Shown here one piece after another: positions 8,242 through 17,323 of a stretch of 64,000 bases of DNA. The notes under the pieces were generated by a model. That model was not told the DNA's origin. It made no database searches and was given only the letters and a program-made list of their open reading frames with translations. The stretch's first letter is position 1. Each line of letters starts with the position of its first letter. Source of the stretch: Gaiella sp038230035 (lineage in GTDB: Bacteria > Actinomycetota > Thermoleophilia > Gaiellales > Gaiellaceae). The stretch is from the NCBI GenBank assembly GCA_038230035.1, contig JBBRNX010000014.1, forward strand, positions 20,239 to 84,238, given 5' to 3'. The translations under genes and the position numbers were made by a program.

Positions 8242-9228
8242 TCACCGATCGAACCGCACGAAGCCCATGTTCGCGTACATCGCCTCGATCGTGGGCTCCG
8301 ACGCCGCCCGGGCCTTGCCCGCGCCGGCGGCGAGCAGCCGCACCAGCTCGGCCGGGTCGTCGCGGAGTTCGCGGAATCTCGCCTGGATCGGCTCGACGAG
8401 CGCGACGACGGCTTCCCCGACATCCGTCTTGAACTGGCCGTAGCCGGCGTCGGCGTACTCGGCCTCGATCTGCTCCGGCGTCTGGCCTGTGGCGACGCTG
8501 AAGATGTCGATCAGATTCGTCACGCCGGGCTTGTCGTCGCCGCGGCGCACCTCCCGCCCCGAGTCGGTCACCGCGCTCCGGAACTTCTTGCGGATCACGT
8601 CTGGCTCGTCGAGGAGCTTCACGGTTCCCTGCGGCGAGCCGCCGGTCGTCGACATCTTGTTGGTCGGCTCCTGGAGATCCATGATCCGGGCTCCGACGGT
8701 GGGATAGACGCCCTTCGGAACGACGAACGTCTGGCCGAAACGGGAGTTGAACCGCTCGGCGACATCGCGCGTGAGCTCGAGATGCTGCCGCTGGTCGTCG
8801 CCGATCGGGACGATGTCGGTCTGGTAGAGCAGGATGTCGCCGGCCATCAGCACCGGGTACGTGAACAGCCCGGACGAGACGAACTCGCGCTGGTCGGACT
8901 TCTCCTTGAACTGCGTCATGCGGCCCAACTGGCCGTAGCTGGTCACAGCCGAGAGCAGCCAGCTCGCCTCGGCGTGCGCGGCGACGTGGCTCTGCGCAAA
9001 GACGGTCGAGCGTTCCGGGTCGAGCCCGGTCGCGAGCAGCATCGCGTAGAGGTCGAGCGTGCGGTCGTGCAGATCGACCGGGTCGTAGTCGGTCGTGATC
9101 GAGTGCAGGTCGACGATGCAGAAGAACGCCTCGCCCTGCTCCTGTGTGGCCGCGTACTGGCGGAAACCGCCGATCAGGTTGCCGAGGTGCTTGTCACCGG
9201 TCGGTTGGATGCCCGAGAAGATCCTCAT
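8242..9228 (-). CDS. trpS: Tryptophanyl-tRNA synthetase
   Basis: Class I aminoacyl-tRNA synthetase that charges tRNA-Trp. The 328-residue protein begins MRIFSGIQPTGDKHLGNLIGG, containing the HIGH-type motif (TGDKHLGN), and later has a KMSKS-type motif reading NKMSTTGGSPQGTV, with the third and fourth signature positions changed to S-T as is common in this enzyme. The length is normal. No T-box leader is visible in the 81-base upstream gap shared with the divergent methyltransferase gene. Confidence 0.97.
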   Translation of the reverse strand: MRIFSGIQPTGDKHLGNLIGGFRQYAATQEQGEAFFCIVDLHSITTDYDPVDLHDRTLDLYAMLLATGLDPERSTVFAQSHVAAHAEASWLLSAVTSYGQLGRMTQFKEKSDQREFVSSGLFTYPVLMAGDILLYQTDIVPIGDDQRQHLELTRDVAERFNSRFGQTFVVPKGVYPTVGARIMDLQEPTNKMSTTGGSPQGTVKLLDEPDVIRKKFRSAVTDSGREVRRGDDKPGVTNLIDIFSVATGQTPEQIEAEYADAGYGQFKTDVGEAVVALVEPIQARFRELRDDPAELVRLLAAGAGKARAASEPTIEAMYANMGFVRFDR

Positions 9229-9309
9229 GGTGCTCGATTCTCCCTATTCCGGTGAGAGCATGGCGAAATGACCTGATGGCGCGGCGGACGGCGCTGTTAT
9301 GAATCGGCT

Positions 9310-9960
9310 GTGCTCGAGTTGCGGCTTACCGGCCTCTACCGCTTCCTGCTCGCTGAGCTTCCTCCGCCGCCCGCTCGGCTACTCGAGATCGGCTGTGGCG
9401 ACGGCGAACTGGCCCGCGCGCTCGCTCATGCCGGCTATCAGGTCACGGCCGTCGATCCGAGAGCACCTGACGGCGAGATCTTCCTTCGAGGTCGGTTGGA
9501 GGACTTCTCAGATGACGGTGGTTTCGACGCCGTTCTCGCCAGCCTCTCTCTTCATCACATCGAAGACTTCGCCTCGGCACTCGACAAGATCGTTGGCCTT
9601 CTTCGGCTCGGTGGTGTCCTGGTGCTCGAGGAGTTCGCGAAGGAGCGTCTCTCCGGGCCGACGGCTCGCTGGTACTAACACCAACGACAGGCCCGTGCCA
9701 CTGTCGGCGCCGAGCCGCTGCCCGACGACTTCGAGCGGTGGGAAGGGGCGTGGGCGGAAAGCCATGCAGATGTCCACCCCTATGCAGAGATGCGGCCCGA
9801 GCTCGATGGGCGGTTCGCGGAGCGCTTGTTCACCTGGACGCCGTACCTCTACAGCTACTGGCTCGACGACTTGTTGGAACCGCTCGAGCGGAAGCTGATC
9901 GCCGATGGGGCGATCCAGGCGACCGGCTTCCGCTACGTCGGGGAGCCGAAGGGCACCTAA
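9310..9960 (+). pseudogene. SAM-dependent methyltransferase with in-frame TAA stop
   Basis: Class I methyltransferase reading frame interrupted by a single TAA at 9676-9678. The first part (122 residues) carries the SAM motif LLEIGCGDGELARALAHAGY, the acidic end of strand 2 (VTAVDPRAP) and LASLSLHHIEDF. After the stop the same frame continues for 93 codons (PLPDDFERWEGAWAESHADV, FTWTPYLYSYW, IQATGFRYVGEPKGT) to a natural TAA at 9958. The junction reads Trp-Tyr-stop-His-Gln-Arg, so one base change would restore a 216-residue enzyme. Either a recent nonsense mutation or a sequencing error; no recoding signal was seen. Confidence 0.8.
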
Positions 9961-9980
9961 GTCGCTGCCGAAGTCGCAAC

Positions 9981-9986
9981 TAGACT
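9981..9986 (+). promoter_or_regulatory. -10 hexamer TAGACT of aroG operon
   Basis: TAGACT ends 7 bases before the aroG GTG. No ribosome binding site lies between, so the long aro-cmk-plsC-der transcript probably starts leaderless. Confidence 0.55.
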
Positions 9987-9993
9987 GGGCTTT

Positions 9994-11346
9994 GTGGCAG
10001 TGACAAAACCCACCTGGGCGCCTGATTCCTGGCGTGGTTTCGCTGCTGCACAGCAGCCTGACTGGCCGGATTCGGACGCGGTCGCGAGCGTGCGCGAACG
10101 GCTCCGCGAGGTGCCTGTGCTCGTGTTCGCGGGCGAAGCGCGCGACCTCACTGCGTCACTCGCCGAGGTCGTCGAAGGCCGCGCCTTCCTGCTCCAGGCG
10201 GGCGACTGCGTCGAGTCGTTCCGCGAGACCTCGTCGGTCGCGATTCGCGAGAAGCTCCGGGTGCTCCTGCAGATGGCGGCGGTGCTGACGTTCGGCTCCC
10301 AGGTTCCGGTTGTGAAGGTGGGGCGGATCGCCGGTCAGTTCGCGAAGCCGCGCAGCTCGGCGACCGAAATCGTGGACGGTGTCGAGCTTGCGTCGTTCCG
10401 CGGCCACACCGTCCACTCCGACGAGCCGACTGCCGCGGCCCGTGTGCCAGACCCGGAGCGCATGCTGCAGGGCTACTACCAAGCCGCCGCAACGCTCAAC
10501 CTCCTGCGCGCGTTCACGAAGGGCGGCTTCGCCGACCTGACCCGCGTCCATACCTGGAACCAGGAGTTTGTTGCCAGCTCGCCACAGGGACAGCGCTACG
10601 AGGCGCTCGCCAACGAGATCGGCCGCGCGTTGCGCTTCATGGAGGCGATCGGCATCGAGCTGGCGCGTGAGCGCTCGCTGCACGAGGTCAACGTCTGGAC
10701 CAGCCATGAAGGGCTGCTGCTCGACTACGAGGAGCCGCTCTGCCGCCAGGACTCGCTCACGGGCGACTGGTACGACTGCTCGGCCCACATGCTCTGGATC
10801 GGTGAACGGACACGCGATCTGGCAGGCGCGCACGTCGAGTTCTTCGCGGGGGTGCACAACCCGATCGGCGTGAAGCTCGGGCCGACCGCGAGCGTCGACG
10901 AGGTCGTCGGGCTGTGCGAACGGCTCAATCCGCTGCGGGCACCTGGGCGGCTGACCCTCGTCACCCGCATGGGGGCAGGTCGCGTGCTCGGCCTGTTGCC
11001 GCCGCTCCTCGCCGGTGTTCGCGACGCGGGTCATCCGGTTGCGTGGGTCTGCGACCCGATGCACGCCAACACGTTCGCGTCGGGGTCCGGCCGCAAGACG
11101 CGCCGCTTCGACGACGTGATGGCGGAGCTCGACGGCTTCTTCGCAGCGCATCGCGAGGTTGGGACGTGGCCGGGCGGTGTCCACATCGAGTTCACGGGTG
11201 AGGACGTCACGGAGTGCCTCGGCGGCTCGGAGGCCGTGCTAGAGGATCAGCTCGACCATCGCTACGAGACGCTCTGCGACCCGCGGCTGAACGCGAGACA
11301 GGCGCTCGACCTCGCATTTCGCGTGGCCGAGCTGATGCGCGGCTGA
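9994..11346 (+). CDS. aroG: 3-deoxy-7-phosphoheptulonate synthase, class II
   Basis: First enzyme of the shikimate pathway, condensing phosphoenolpyruvate and erythrose-4-phosphate to DAHP. At 450 residues it is of the plant/actinobacterial class II type rather than the E. coli type. Characteristic segments are SWRGFAAAQQPDWPD at the N-terminus, FLLQAGDCVESF, KVGRIAGQFAKPRSS, SAHMLWIGERTRDL, GVHNPIGVKLGP and WVCDPMHANTF, the last holding metal and PEP-binding residues. It is first in an operon with tyrA and aroA and overlaps tyrA by one base (TGATG). Confidence 0.97.
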   Translation: MAVTKPTWAPDSWRGFAAAQQPDWPDSDAVASVRERLREVPVLVFAGEARDLTASLAEVVEGRAFLLQAGDCVESFRETSSVAIREKLRVLLQMAAVLTFGSQVPVVKVGRIAGQFAKPRSSATEIVDGVELASFRGHTVHSDEPTAAARVPDPERMLQGYYQAAATLNLLRAFTKGGFADLTRVHTWNQEFVASSPQGQRYEALANEIGRALRFMEAIGIELARERSLHEVNVWTSHEGLLLDYEEPLCRQDSLTGDWYDCSAHMLWIGERTRDLAGAHVEFFAGVHNPIGVKLGPTASVDEVVGLCERLNPLRAPGRLTLVTRMGAGRVLGLLPPLLAGVRDAGHPVAWVCDPMHANTFASGSGRKTRRFDDVMAELDGFFAAHREVGTWPGGVHIEFTGEDVTECLGGSEAVLEDQLDHRYETLCDPRLNARQALDLAFRVAELMRG

Positions 11347-12449
11347 TGGCTGCTTCCCTCCGGTCGCTTGCCGTCGTCGGGACGGGTCTGATCGGCGCGT
11401 CCGCGGGGCTGGCCGCCCGGCGGTCCGGAATCACGCGCGTGAGCGGCTGGGATCCCGATCCAGAAGCGCTGCGGGTTGCCGCTGAGCGGGAGGCGGTTGA
11501 GGCGGCGGGCTCACTCGCAGAGGCGGTCTCGGGCGCAGACCTCGTGCTCGTCGCCGTGCCGGTCGCCGAACTGCCTGCACAGGTGCGAGCGACGCTCGAC
11601 CTGGTTGCCGACGAAAGCACCGTCACCGACGTCGGCTCGACGAAAGGACCGGTGTGCGCGGCGGCGGGCGGAGATGTGCGCTTTATCGGCGGCCACCCGA
11701 TCTGCGGCGCCGAGACCCGAGGGCCGGCGCGTGCGACCGCCGAGCTCTTCGAGGACGCGACCTGGTTCCTCACGCCTCTCGCCGGGACGGCGCCTGAGCG
11801 CTTCCGCACCGTGCACGGGTTCGTCACGGCGCTCGGCGGTCGGCCGGTGGCGATCGACCCCGGGGCACACGATCGGCTCGTCTCGGTGACGAGCCACCTG
11901 CCGCATGCGCTGGCAAATCTCCTGCTGAATCAGGCGGGAGCGACCCGCGTCGATGGCCACGATCCACTCGCCGCAGCAGGCGGCTCGCTGCGCGACATGA
12001 CCAGGATCGCCGGCGCGAACCCGCGGATCTGGGTCGACATCTTCCTCGACAACCGCGAGGCGCTGGCCGCGGCGCTCGCCGAGCACCGTGGACGCGTCGA
12101 GCAGCTCGAGGCAGCGCTCGAGCGCAGCGACGGTGGTTTCCTTGCGCGCTGGATCGCGGAGGCCGGCGGTAACCGGTTGCGCGTGCTCGGCACCGCGTAC
12201 GAGGACCCGGGCGCGCTGCAACGCCTCCGGATCCACATTCCCGATCGGCCTAACGTACTCGCCGGGATCTTCCAGGCTCTCGGCGCGGAGCGGATCAACG
12301 TCGAGGACTTCGAGATGGAGCACCTCTCGAGTGAGCGCGGCGGCACGCTCACCGTGCTCGTCGCCGGTGAAGCCGAAGCCGCCCGCGCAGTCGCGCTGCT
12401 CGAGGCGCAGGGGTACGGCGTAGTCGCGGCTCCGGTGATCGACGAATGA
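11346..12449 (+). CDS. tyrA: Prephenate dehydrogenase with C-terminal ACT domain
   Basis: Oxidative decarboxylation of prephenate to 4-hydroxyphenylpyruvate for tyrosine synthesis, using NAD(P)+. The 367-residue protein has an N-terminal Rossmann domain (LAVVGTGLIGASAGLAARR), the family motif VTDVGSTKGPVCAA, FIGGHPICGAETRGP and a helical dimerisation domain with SVTSHLPHALANLLL. The last 80 residues (LRIHIPDRPNVLAGIFQALG, INVEDFEMEHLS) form an ACT domain, likely the site of tyrosine feedback inhibition. The ATG overlaps the aroG stop. Confidence 0.95.
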   Translation: MAASLRSLAVVGTGLIGASAGLAARRSGITRVSGWDPDPEALRVAAEREAVEAAGSLAEAVSGADLVLVAVPVAELPAQVRATLDLVADESTVTDVGSTKGPVCAAAGGDVRFIGGHPICGAETRGPARATAELFEDATWFLTPLAGTAPERFRTVHGFVTALGGRPVAIDPGAHDRLVSVTSHLPHALANLLLNQAGATRVDGHDPLAAAGGSLRDMTRIAGANPRIWVDIFLDNREALAAALAEHRGRVEQLEAALERSDGGFLARWIAEAGGNRLRVLGTAYEDPGALQRLRIHIPDRPNVLAGIFQALGAERINVEDFEMEHLSSERGGTLTVLVAGEAEAARAVALLEAQGYGVVAAPVIDE

Positions 12450-13747
12450 CGCACCTCGTCGAGCCGCTCGTCACGCTTCGGGGGGCGATCGCCGTGCCGA
12501 GCGTTAAGGGGATCTGCCAGCGCGGCGTGCTCCTCGGCGCCGTCGCAGACGGGGACTCGGAGATCCGCGGCTTCGGTCGTGCAGCCGACACGGAGTCGGC
12601 GATCTCCGTGGTTCGTCAGCTCGGCGTCGGCGTGACCGACGTTGCCGACGACGTCGTGCGGATTCAGGGCCGCGGGCTGCGCGGGCTCGTCGCGCCGGGT
12701 GATCCGCTCGATTGCGGGAACGCCGGCACGGTAATGCGGCTCCTTGCGGGCATCCTCGCGGGCCAGGAAGGCGAGTTCACACTCACTGGCGACGAGTCGC
12801 TCTCGTCGCGTCCACAGGAGCGGATCGCGGTGCCGCTCCGCCAGATGGGTACGGCATTCGAGTCGACCGACGGGCACGCGCCGCTCACGATTCGGGGCGG
12901 CGAGCTGAGCCCGACCGAGTACGAGCTGCCCATCGCGAGCGCTCAGGTGAAGTCGGCGATTCTCCTCGCCGGCTTGTTCGCCAACGGAGGCCCGACCACA
13001 GTGGTCGAGCCGGCCGTGACGCGCGACCACAGCGAGCGCATGCTCAGTGCGATGGGTGTGCGCGTAACCCGGGGGAAGGGTCGGTCGAGCGTGTGGCCCG
13101 TCGAGCGCCTCGAGCCGCTTTCGATTGACGTTCCCGGCGACATCTCCTCGGCGGCGCCGTTCATCGTCGCCGCGACGCTGCTGCCCGATGCCGATCTCCA
13201 CATCCGGGAGGTGAACGTCAACCCGACGCGCACCGGCCTTCTCGACGTCCTGCAGCGAATGGGAGGGCGCGTTGCCGTCTACAACCGCCGCACCGTGAGC
13301 GGCGAGCCGGTCGCCGATCTCGAGGTGAAGTACTCGGAGCTGACGGCGACCGACGTCTACGGACCCGAGGTGCCGCTGCTGGTCGACGAACTACCGCTCG
13401 TGTGCCTGCTCGCGTCGATGGCGCGCGGGGAGAGTCGCATCCGCGGCGCGGAGGAGCTGCGCGCGAAGGAGACCGACCGGATCGAGTCGACCACCGAGGC
13501 GTTGCGGGCGGTTGGCTCACACATTCGCGCGACCGACGACGGCTTCCGCATCCGCGGCGTCCCGACGCGCATCCGTGGGGGAGTCGTCGACAGCCGCGGC
13601 GACCACCGGATCGCGATGCTGGGCGCGATCGCCGGGCTCGTCTCAGCCGACGGCGTCGAGATCGAGGACGCCGAGTCCGTCGCCGTGAGCTTCCCCGGTT
13701 TCTTCGACCTTCTCGACTCGCTGCGCGCGACCTCGGTCAGCGCATGA
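12446..13747 (+). CDS. aroA: 3-phosphoshikimate 1-carboxyvinyltransferase (EPSP synthase)
   Basis: Transfers enolpyruvate from PEP to shikimate-3-phosphate, the sixth shikimate step. The 433-residue protein keeps DCGNAGTVMRLLAG, SAQVKSAILLAGL, VDELPLVCLLASMARGES, RAKETDRI and DSRGDHRIAM, which hold the main PEP and S3P ligands. The N-terminal motif is unusual: instead of PGDKSISHR it reads PSVKGICQR, keeping Lys and Arg but replacing the first S3P-binding Ser by Gly. TGDESLSSRPQER has Gln where Met is usual. The ATG overlaps tyrA by 4 bases. Confidence 0.95.
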   Translation: MTHLVEPLVTLRGAIAVPSVKGICQRGVLLGAVADGDSEIRGFGRAADTESAISVVRQLGVGVTDVADDVVRIQGRGLRGLVAPGDPLDCGNAGTVMRLLAGILAGQEGEFTLTGDESLSSRPQERIAVPLRQMGTAFESTDGHAPLTIRGGELSPTEYELPIASAQVKSAILLAGLFANGGPTTVVEPAVTRDHSERMLSAMGVRVTRGKGRSSVWPVERLEPLSIDVPGDISSAAPFIVAATLLPDADLHIREVNVNPTRTGLLDVLQRMGGRVAVYNRRTVSGEPVADLEVKYSELTATDVYGPEVPLLVDELPLVCLLASMARGESRIRGAEELRAKETDRIESTTEALRAVGSHIRATDDGFRIRGVPTRIRGGVVDSRGDHRIAMLGAIAGLVSADGVEIEDAESVAVSFPGFFDLLDSLRATSVSA

Positions 13748-14373
13748 TCGTCGCCATCGACGGCCCCGCGGGGGCGGGCAAGAGCACAACGGCTCGGGCG
13801 CTCGCGGAGCGGCTCGGCTTCCGCTATCTCGACACCGGCGCGATGTACCGCGCGCTGACGTGGCTTGCTCTGCAGCGCGAAATCCCTCTCGACCGGGGCC
13901 GCGTGCTTGCCGAGCTCGCGAGCACCCATCCGGTGGAGTTCGACGAGCGCGGCCGCGTGATGATCGACGGCACCGACGTGACGGCGTCGGTTCGTGAGCT
14001 GCGAATCGACCGCGTCGTCCCTGTCGTCGCGAGACATCCGGAGGTGCGTGAGGTGATGCGAGACCGACAGCGCGCGCTCGGGGCGGTCGGCGACGTCGTG
14101 ATCGAAGGCCGCGACATCGGCGCTGTCGTGGCTCCGGACGCCGCGGTCAAGGTCTACCTCGAGGCCGACCCGCAGGAGCGCGCCCGCCGCCGTGTCGCGG
14201 AGCGGCCGGGGATCGGCGCCGACGCTCTCGTCACCGATCTCAAGCTGCGCGACTCGCGCGATGCGGTCAACACCCATCTCGCCGAGGGCGCGATCGTGAT
14301 CGACACCACCGGGCTTTCGATCGACGATGTCGTCGCGCGTATCGCCGGGATCGTCGAGGAGCGCCGCGGATGA
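13744..14373 (+). CDS. cmk: Cytidylate kinase
   Basis: Phosphorylates CMP and dCMP using ATP. The 209-residue protein begins MIVAIDGPAGAGKSTTARAL, with the P-loop GPAGAGKST, then GFRYLDTGAMYRALTW (nucleotide monophosphate site), VVIEGRDIGAVVAPDA and the Arg-rich lid region QERARRRVAERPG. It overlaps aroA and plsC by 4 bases each (ATGA). The aroA-cmk pairing is widespread in bacteria. Confidence 0.97.
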   Translation: MIVAIDGPAGAGKSTTARALAERLGFRYLDTGAMYRALTWLALQREIPLDRGRVLAELASTHPVEFDERGRVMIDGTDVTASVRELRIDRVVPVVARHPEVREVMRDRQRALGAVGDVVIEGRDIGAVVAPDAAVKVYLEADPQERARRRVAERPGIGADALVTDLKLRDSRDAVNTHLAEGAIVIDTTGLSIDDVVARIAGIVEERRG

Positions 14374-15020
14374 ACGGGACCGATCGGGCTTGGGTCGTCG
14401 GGCGTTTGACGATCGGGACACTCGTGCGGGTGTTCGCGCGACTGCGCGTGTACGGCCGCGACCGCGTCCCGAAGACGGGCGGCTGCGTCTATGCGTGCAA
14501 TCACTACCACTGGCTCGACCCGGCCGCGCTCGGCGCAGCCTCCCCGCGCACCGTCTATTTCATGGCGAAGATGGAGGCCCATCGCGTGCCGGGCGTCGGC
14601 CAGCTGATCCGCTTCTTCGGGGCGTTCGCCGTCCGCCGCGGCGAGTCCGACCGCGAGGCGGTGCGGATGATGCGGAAGATCGTGCACGACGGGCACGCGC
14701 TCGGGTTGTTCGCCGAGGGAACACGCCAGCGCTCCGGTGTCCCCGGTGAGGTTCAGCCAGGGGCGGCGATGGTTGCACTGCAAGAGGGTGTCCCGGTGAT
14801 CCCGGTCGCCGTGCACGGCTCGTACACCTGGAAGCCCGGCAACCTCCACCCGGTCTCGATCGCCTTCGGTGTGCCGATGACGTTCGAAGGCCTGCAGAGC
14901 GGCGGCCGCGGGTATCGCGAAGCATCTGCGCAGATCCAGGCCGAGATCCTGCGCCTCTGGGAATGGCTCGTCGATCAGCACCAGCGAGGGCGTCCGCGCG
15001 GCGCCATTCCGCCGGTATGA
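14370..15020 (+). CDS. plsC: 1-acyl-glycerol-3-phosphate acyltransferase
   Basis: Acylates lysophosphatidic acid to phosphatidic acid at the membrane. The 216-residue protein contains the acyltransferase block I catalytic motif NHYHWLDP (NHx4D), block II around FFGAFAVRRGESDREA, and block III FAEGTRQRSG (canonical FPEGTR). With plsX and acpP at 46-47 kb this provides phospholipid synthesis steps in the window. The gene lies within the cmk-plsC-der overlap series. Confidence 0.93.
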   Translation: MNGTDRAWVVGRLTIGTLVRVFARLRVYGRDRVPKTGGCVYACNHYHWLDPAALGAASPRTVYFMAKMEAHRVPGVGQLIRFFGAFAVRRGESDREAVRMMRKIVHDGHALGLFAEGTRQRSGVPGEVQPGAAMVALQEGVPVIPVAVHGSYTWKPGNLHPVSIAFGVPMTFEGLQSGGRGYREASAQIQAEILRLWEWLVDQHQRGRPRGAIPPV

Positions 15021-16354
15021 AACCGGGTCCGATCAAGGGTTTGGTGGCGACCGAGATCGCCGGGACCGTCGCCATCGTGGGCTTCCCGAACGTCGGCAAG
15101 TCGACGCTCATCAACCGCCTGACCGAGAGCCGCGCGGCTGTCGTCCACGAGACGCCGGGGGTGACGCGCGATCGCAAGGAACTCCTCTGCGAGTGGAACG
15201 GCACGTGGTTTCGCCTGATCGACACGGGTGGGGTGGACGCGGAGGATCCCGGGCCGTTCGGCAAGCAGATCGCGGCGCAGGCACGCGCGGCCGTGGCAGA
15301 GGCCGATCTCGTGTTGTTCGTCGTCGACGCGCGAGCCGGAGTCACGCCGGGCGACGAGGAGCTTGCGGCGACGCTGCGCGCTGCGAAGGTTCCGGTCCGC
15401 GTCCTCGCGAACAAGATCGACGACCCACGGCGCGACGCCGCTGCGGCCGAGTTCTACAAGCTCGGTCTGGGCGAGCCGGTCCCGCTGTCGGCTCTACACG
15501 GGCACGGCACGGGCGACCTTCTCGACGAGATCCTGACGCTGCTTCCCGGTCGGGCAGAGGTGCCGATCGGTGAGGAGGCGATCCGTGTGGCGATCCTGGG
15601 GCGTCCGAATGTCGGCAAGTCGTCGATGCTGAACGCGCTCCTCGGGCGTGAGCGCGTGATCGTCTCGGAGGTGCCGGGCACGACGCGCGACACGATCGAC
15701 ACCGTCCTCCAGCGCGGGGAGAGAACGTTCGTCCTCGTCGACACGGCTGGTTTGCGCCGGAAGCGCAAGCAGCGACAGGGGATCGAGTACTACTCGGAGC
15801 TCCGCGCGCTCGAAGCGGCCGGGCGCGCCGACGTCGCGTTGGTGATGGCCGACGCGAGCGAGGGCATCGTCGAGCAGGATCTCGCCGTCGCAGATCTTGC
15901 GCGCAAGGCCGGCTGCTCGACGCTCGTCGCGCTGAACAAGTGGGACGAGACGATCCTCGACCTGAAGGACGCGAGCGGCCAGCTCCACCGCCGGCTCCGT
16001 CAGCGGCCGCCCGTGATCGCCGTGTCGGCAAAGACCGGGCGAGGACTCGGTCGCCTCCTCGATCACATCGAGCGGCTGTTCGAGAAGCATGCGGGTCGGA
16101 TCACGACGGGCGAGTTGAACCGCGGTCTCGAGGCCCTGCGTGACGCTCGGGAAGGGCCGGCCGGCCGGCGAGGTCGTCGCCTGAAGATCCTCTATGGGAC
16201 GCAGGTCACGGCGCGCCCGCCGCGCTTCCGCGTTTTCGTCAACGACCCGGGCCTCGTGACGCGCGACTACGGCTACTGGGTCGAGAACGAGCTGCGGAAG
16301 CGATTCGAGTTGGAAGGCGTGCCGGTGTCGATCGACTTCGTGAAGAGCGAGTAA
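15017..16354 (+). CDS. der: GTPase Der (EngA), 50S ribosome assembly
   Basis: Double-GTPase needed for late 50S subunit assembly. In 445 residues it has two G domains: GFPNVGKS with DTGG and ANKID in the first, and GRPNVGKS with DTAG and NKWDE in the second, followed by a KH-like C-terminal domain (ILYGTQVTARPPRFRVFVND). The ATG at 15017 overlaps plsC by 4 bases; about 15 extra residues precede the first G domain compared with the shortest family members. Confidence 0.97.
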   Translation: MKPGPIKGLVATEIAGTVAIVGFPNVGKSTLINRLTESRAAVVHETPGVTRDRKELLCEWNGTWFRLIDTGGVDAEDPGPFGKQIAAQARAAVAEADLVLFVVDARAGVTPGDEELAATLRAAKVPVRVLANKIDDPRRDAAAAEFYKLGLGEPVPLSALHGHGTGDLLDEILTLLPGRAEVPIGEEAIRVAILGRPNVGKSSMLNALLGRERVIVSEVPGTTRDTIDTVLQRGERTFVLVDTAGLRRKRKQRQGIEYYSELRALEAAGRADVALVMADASEGIVEQDLAVADLARKAGCSTLVALNKWDETILDLKDASGQLHRRLRQRPPVIAVSAKTGRGLGRLLDHIERLFEKHAGRITTGELNRGLEALRDAREGPAGRRGRRLKILYGTQVTARPPRFRVFVNDPGLVTRDYGYWVENELRKRFELEGVPVSIDFVKSE

Positions 16355-16357
16355 CAC

Positions 16358-17314
16358 GTGCGGGTTGTGGTGATTGGCGGTGGCTCGTGGGGGACGGCGT
16401 TCTCCTTCCTACTGCGCGAGAAGGGCCACGATGTCGTTCTCGCCTGCCGCGATCCGGAGCAGGCGGCGGGGATCGCGGCGACAGGACGGAACCCCCGCTA
16501 TCTCCCGTCGGTCCGGCTGGACGGTGTTCGGGCATGCGCGATCCCGGAGGCGCCGATCGCGGACGCGGAGCTCGTCGTCATCGCCGTGCCGAGTCGTGCG
16601 TTTGGTGAGGTTGTCGCCGCTCTCCCGGGGAGCGCGCCGGTGCTGAGTCTGACGAAGGGCCTCGATCCCGCGACCGGCGAACGCTTGTCGACGCTCGTCC
16701 GCGACCGGCCGGTTGCCGTTCTTTCCGGGCCGAACATCTCGGAGGAGATCGCGCGCAGCTCGCCTGCCGCGGCTGTCGTCGCGTGCGACGATCTGGCCCT
16801 CGCCATCCGGCTGCAGCTTGCGATCACGTCGACGATCTTCCGCGTCTACGTCACCGACGACGTTGCCGGCGTGGAGCTGTGCGCGGCGGCGAAGAGCGTG
16901 ATCGCGCTTGCGGCGGGCGGCGCAGACGGCCTCGGCCTCGGTGACAACGCGAAGGCAGCACTCGTCGCCCGCGGGCTGGCGGAGATGGCCCGGCTGGCCG
17001 AGTCGGCAGGTGGCCGCCCCGAGACGTTCGCCGGGCTCGCGGGGATGGGCGATCTCATCGTCACCTGCTGGTCGAAGTCGGGACGCAACCGGCGTGCCGG
17101 AGAGCTGATCGCGCAAGGCATGTCACCCGATGACGCCGCTGCGGAGATCGGGATGGTCGTCGAAGGGCTGACGGCGGCACCGCTGGTGCGGGATCTCGCC
17201 CGGCGGCTCGAAATCGAGCTGCCGATCACCGAAGGCGTGTGCGCCGTGCTCGACGGCGTGCCGCTGACGGATCTCGTGCGACGGCTCATGGACCGGCAAC
17301 CCACGACCGAATAG
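16358..17314 (+). CDS. gpsA: Glycerol-3-phosphate dehydrogenase [NAD(P)+]
   Basis: Reduces dihydroxyacetone phosphate to sn-glycerol-3-phosphate, the phospholipid backbone. The 318-residue protein has the Rossmann motif VVVIGGGSWGTAFSFLLREK, LSLTKGLD, VLSGPNISEEIA, the catalytic Lys segment ELCAAAKSVIALAAGGADG and the C-terminal motif GMGDLIVTCWSKSGRN. The GTG start lies 3 bases after the der stop. It ends the operon begun by aroG and supplies the substrate upstream of plsC. Confidence 0.97.
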   Translation: MRVVVIGGGSWGTAFSFLLREKGHDVVLACRDPEQAAGIAATGRNPRYLPSVRLDGVRACAIPEAPIADAELVVIAVPSRAFGEVVAALPGSAPVLSLTKGLDPATGERLSTLVRDRPVAVLSGPNISEEIARSSPAAAVVACDDLALAIRLQLAITSTIFRVYVTDDVAGVELCAAAKSVIALAAGGADGLGLGDNAKAALVARGLAEMARLAESAGGRPETFAGLAGMGDLIVTCWSKSGRNRRAGELIAQGMSPDDAAAEIGMVVEGLTAAPLVRDLARRLEIELPITEGVCAVLDGVPLTDLVRRLMDRQPTTE

Positions 17315-17323
17315 AGAGCAACG

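Noticed and set aside
9229..9309. T-box leader for trpS
   Set aside because: The 81-base gap is too short and lacks the T-box sequence and specifier stem.
9676..9678. Stop-codon reassignment or selenocysteine/pyrrolysine recoding
   Set aside because: The stop is TAA here and TAG in the recombinase, while TAA, TAG and TGA all end normal genes; no recoding element was visible.
11930..13201. Long minus-strand reading frame opposite tyrA and aroA
   Set aside because: Antisense of conserved aro genes in GC-rich DNA; low-complexity Arg/Ala composition and no protein-family resemblance.
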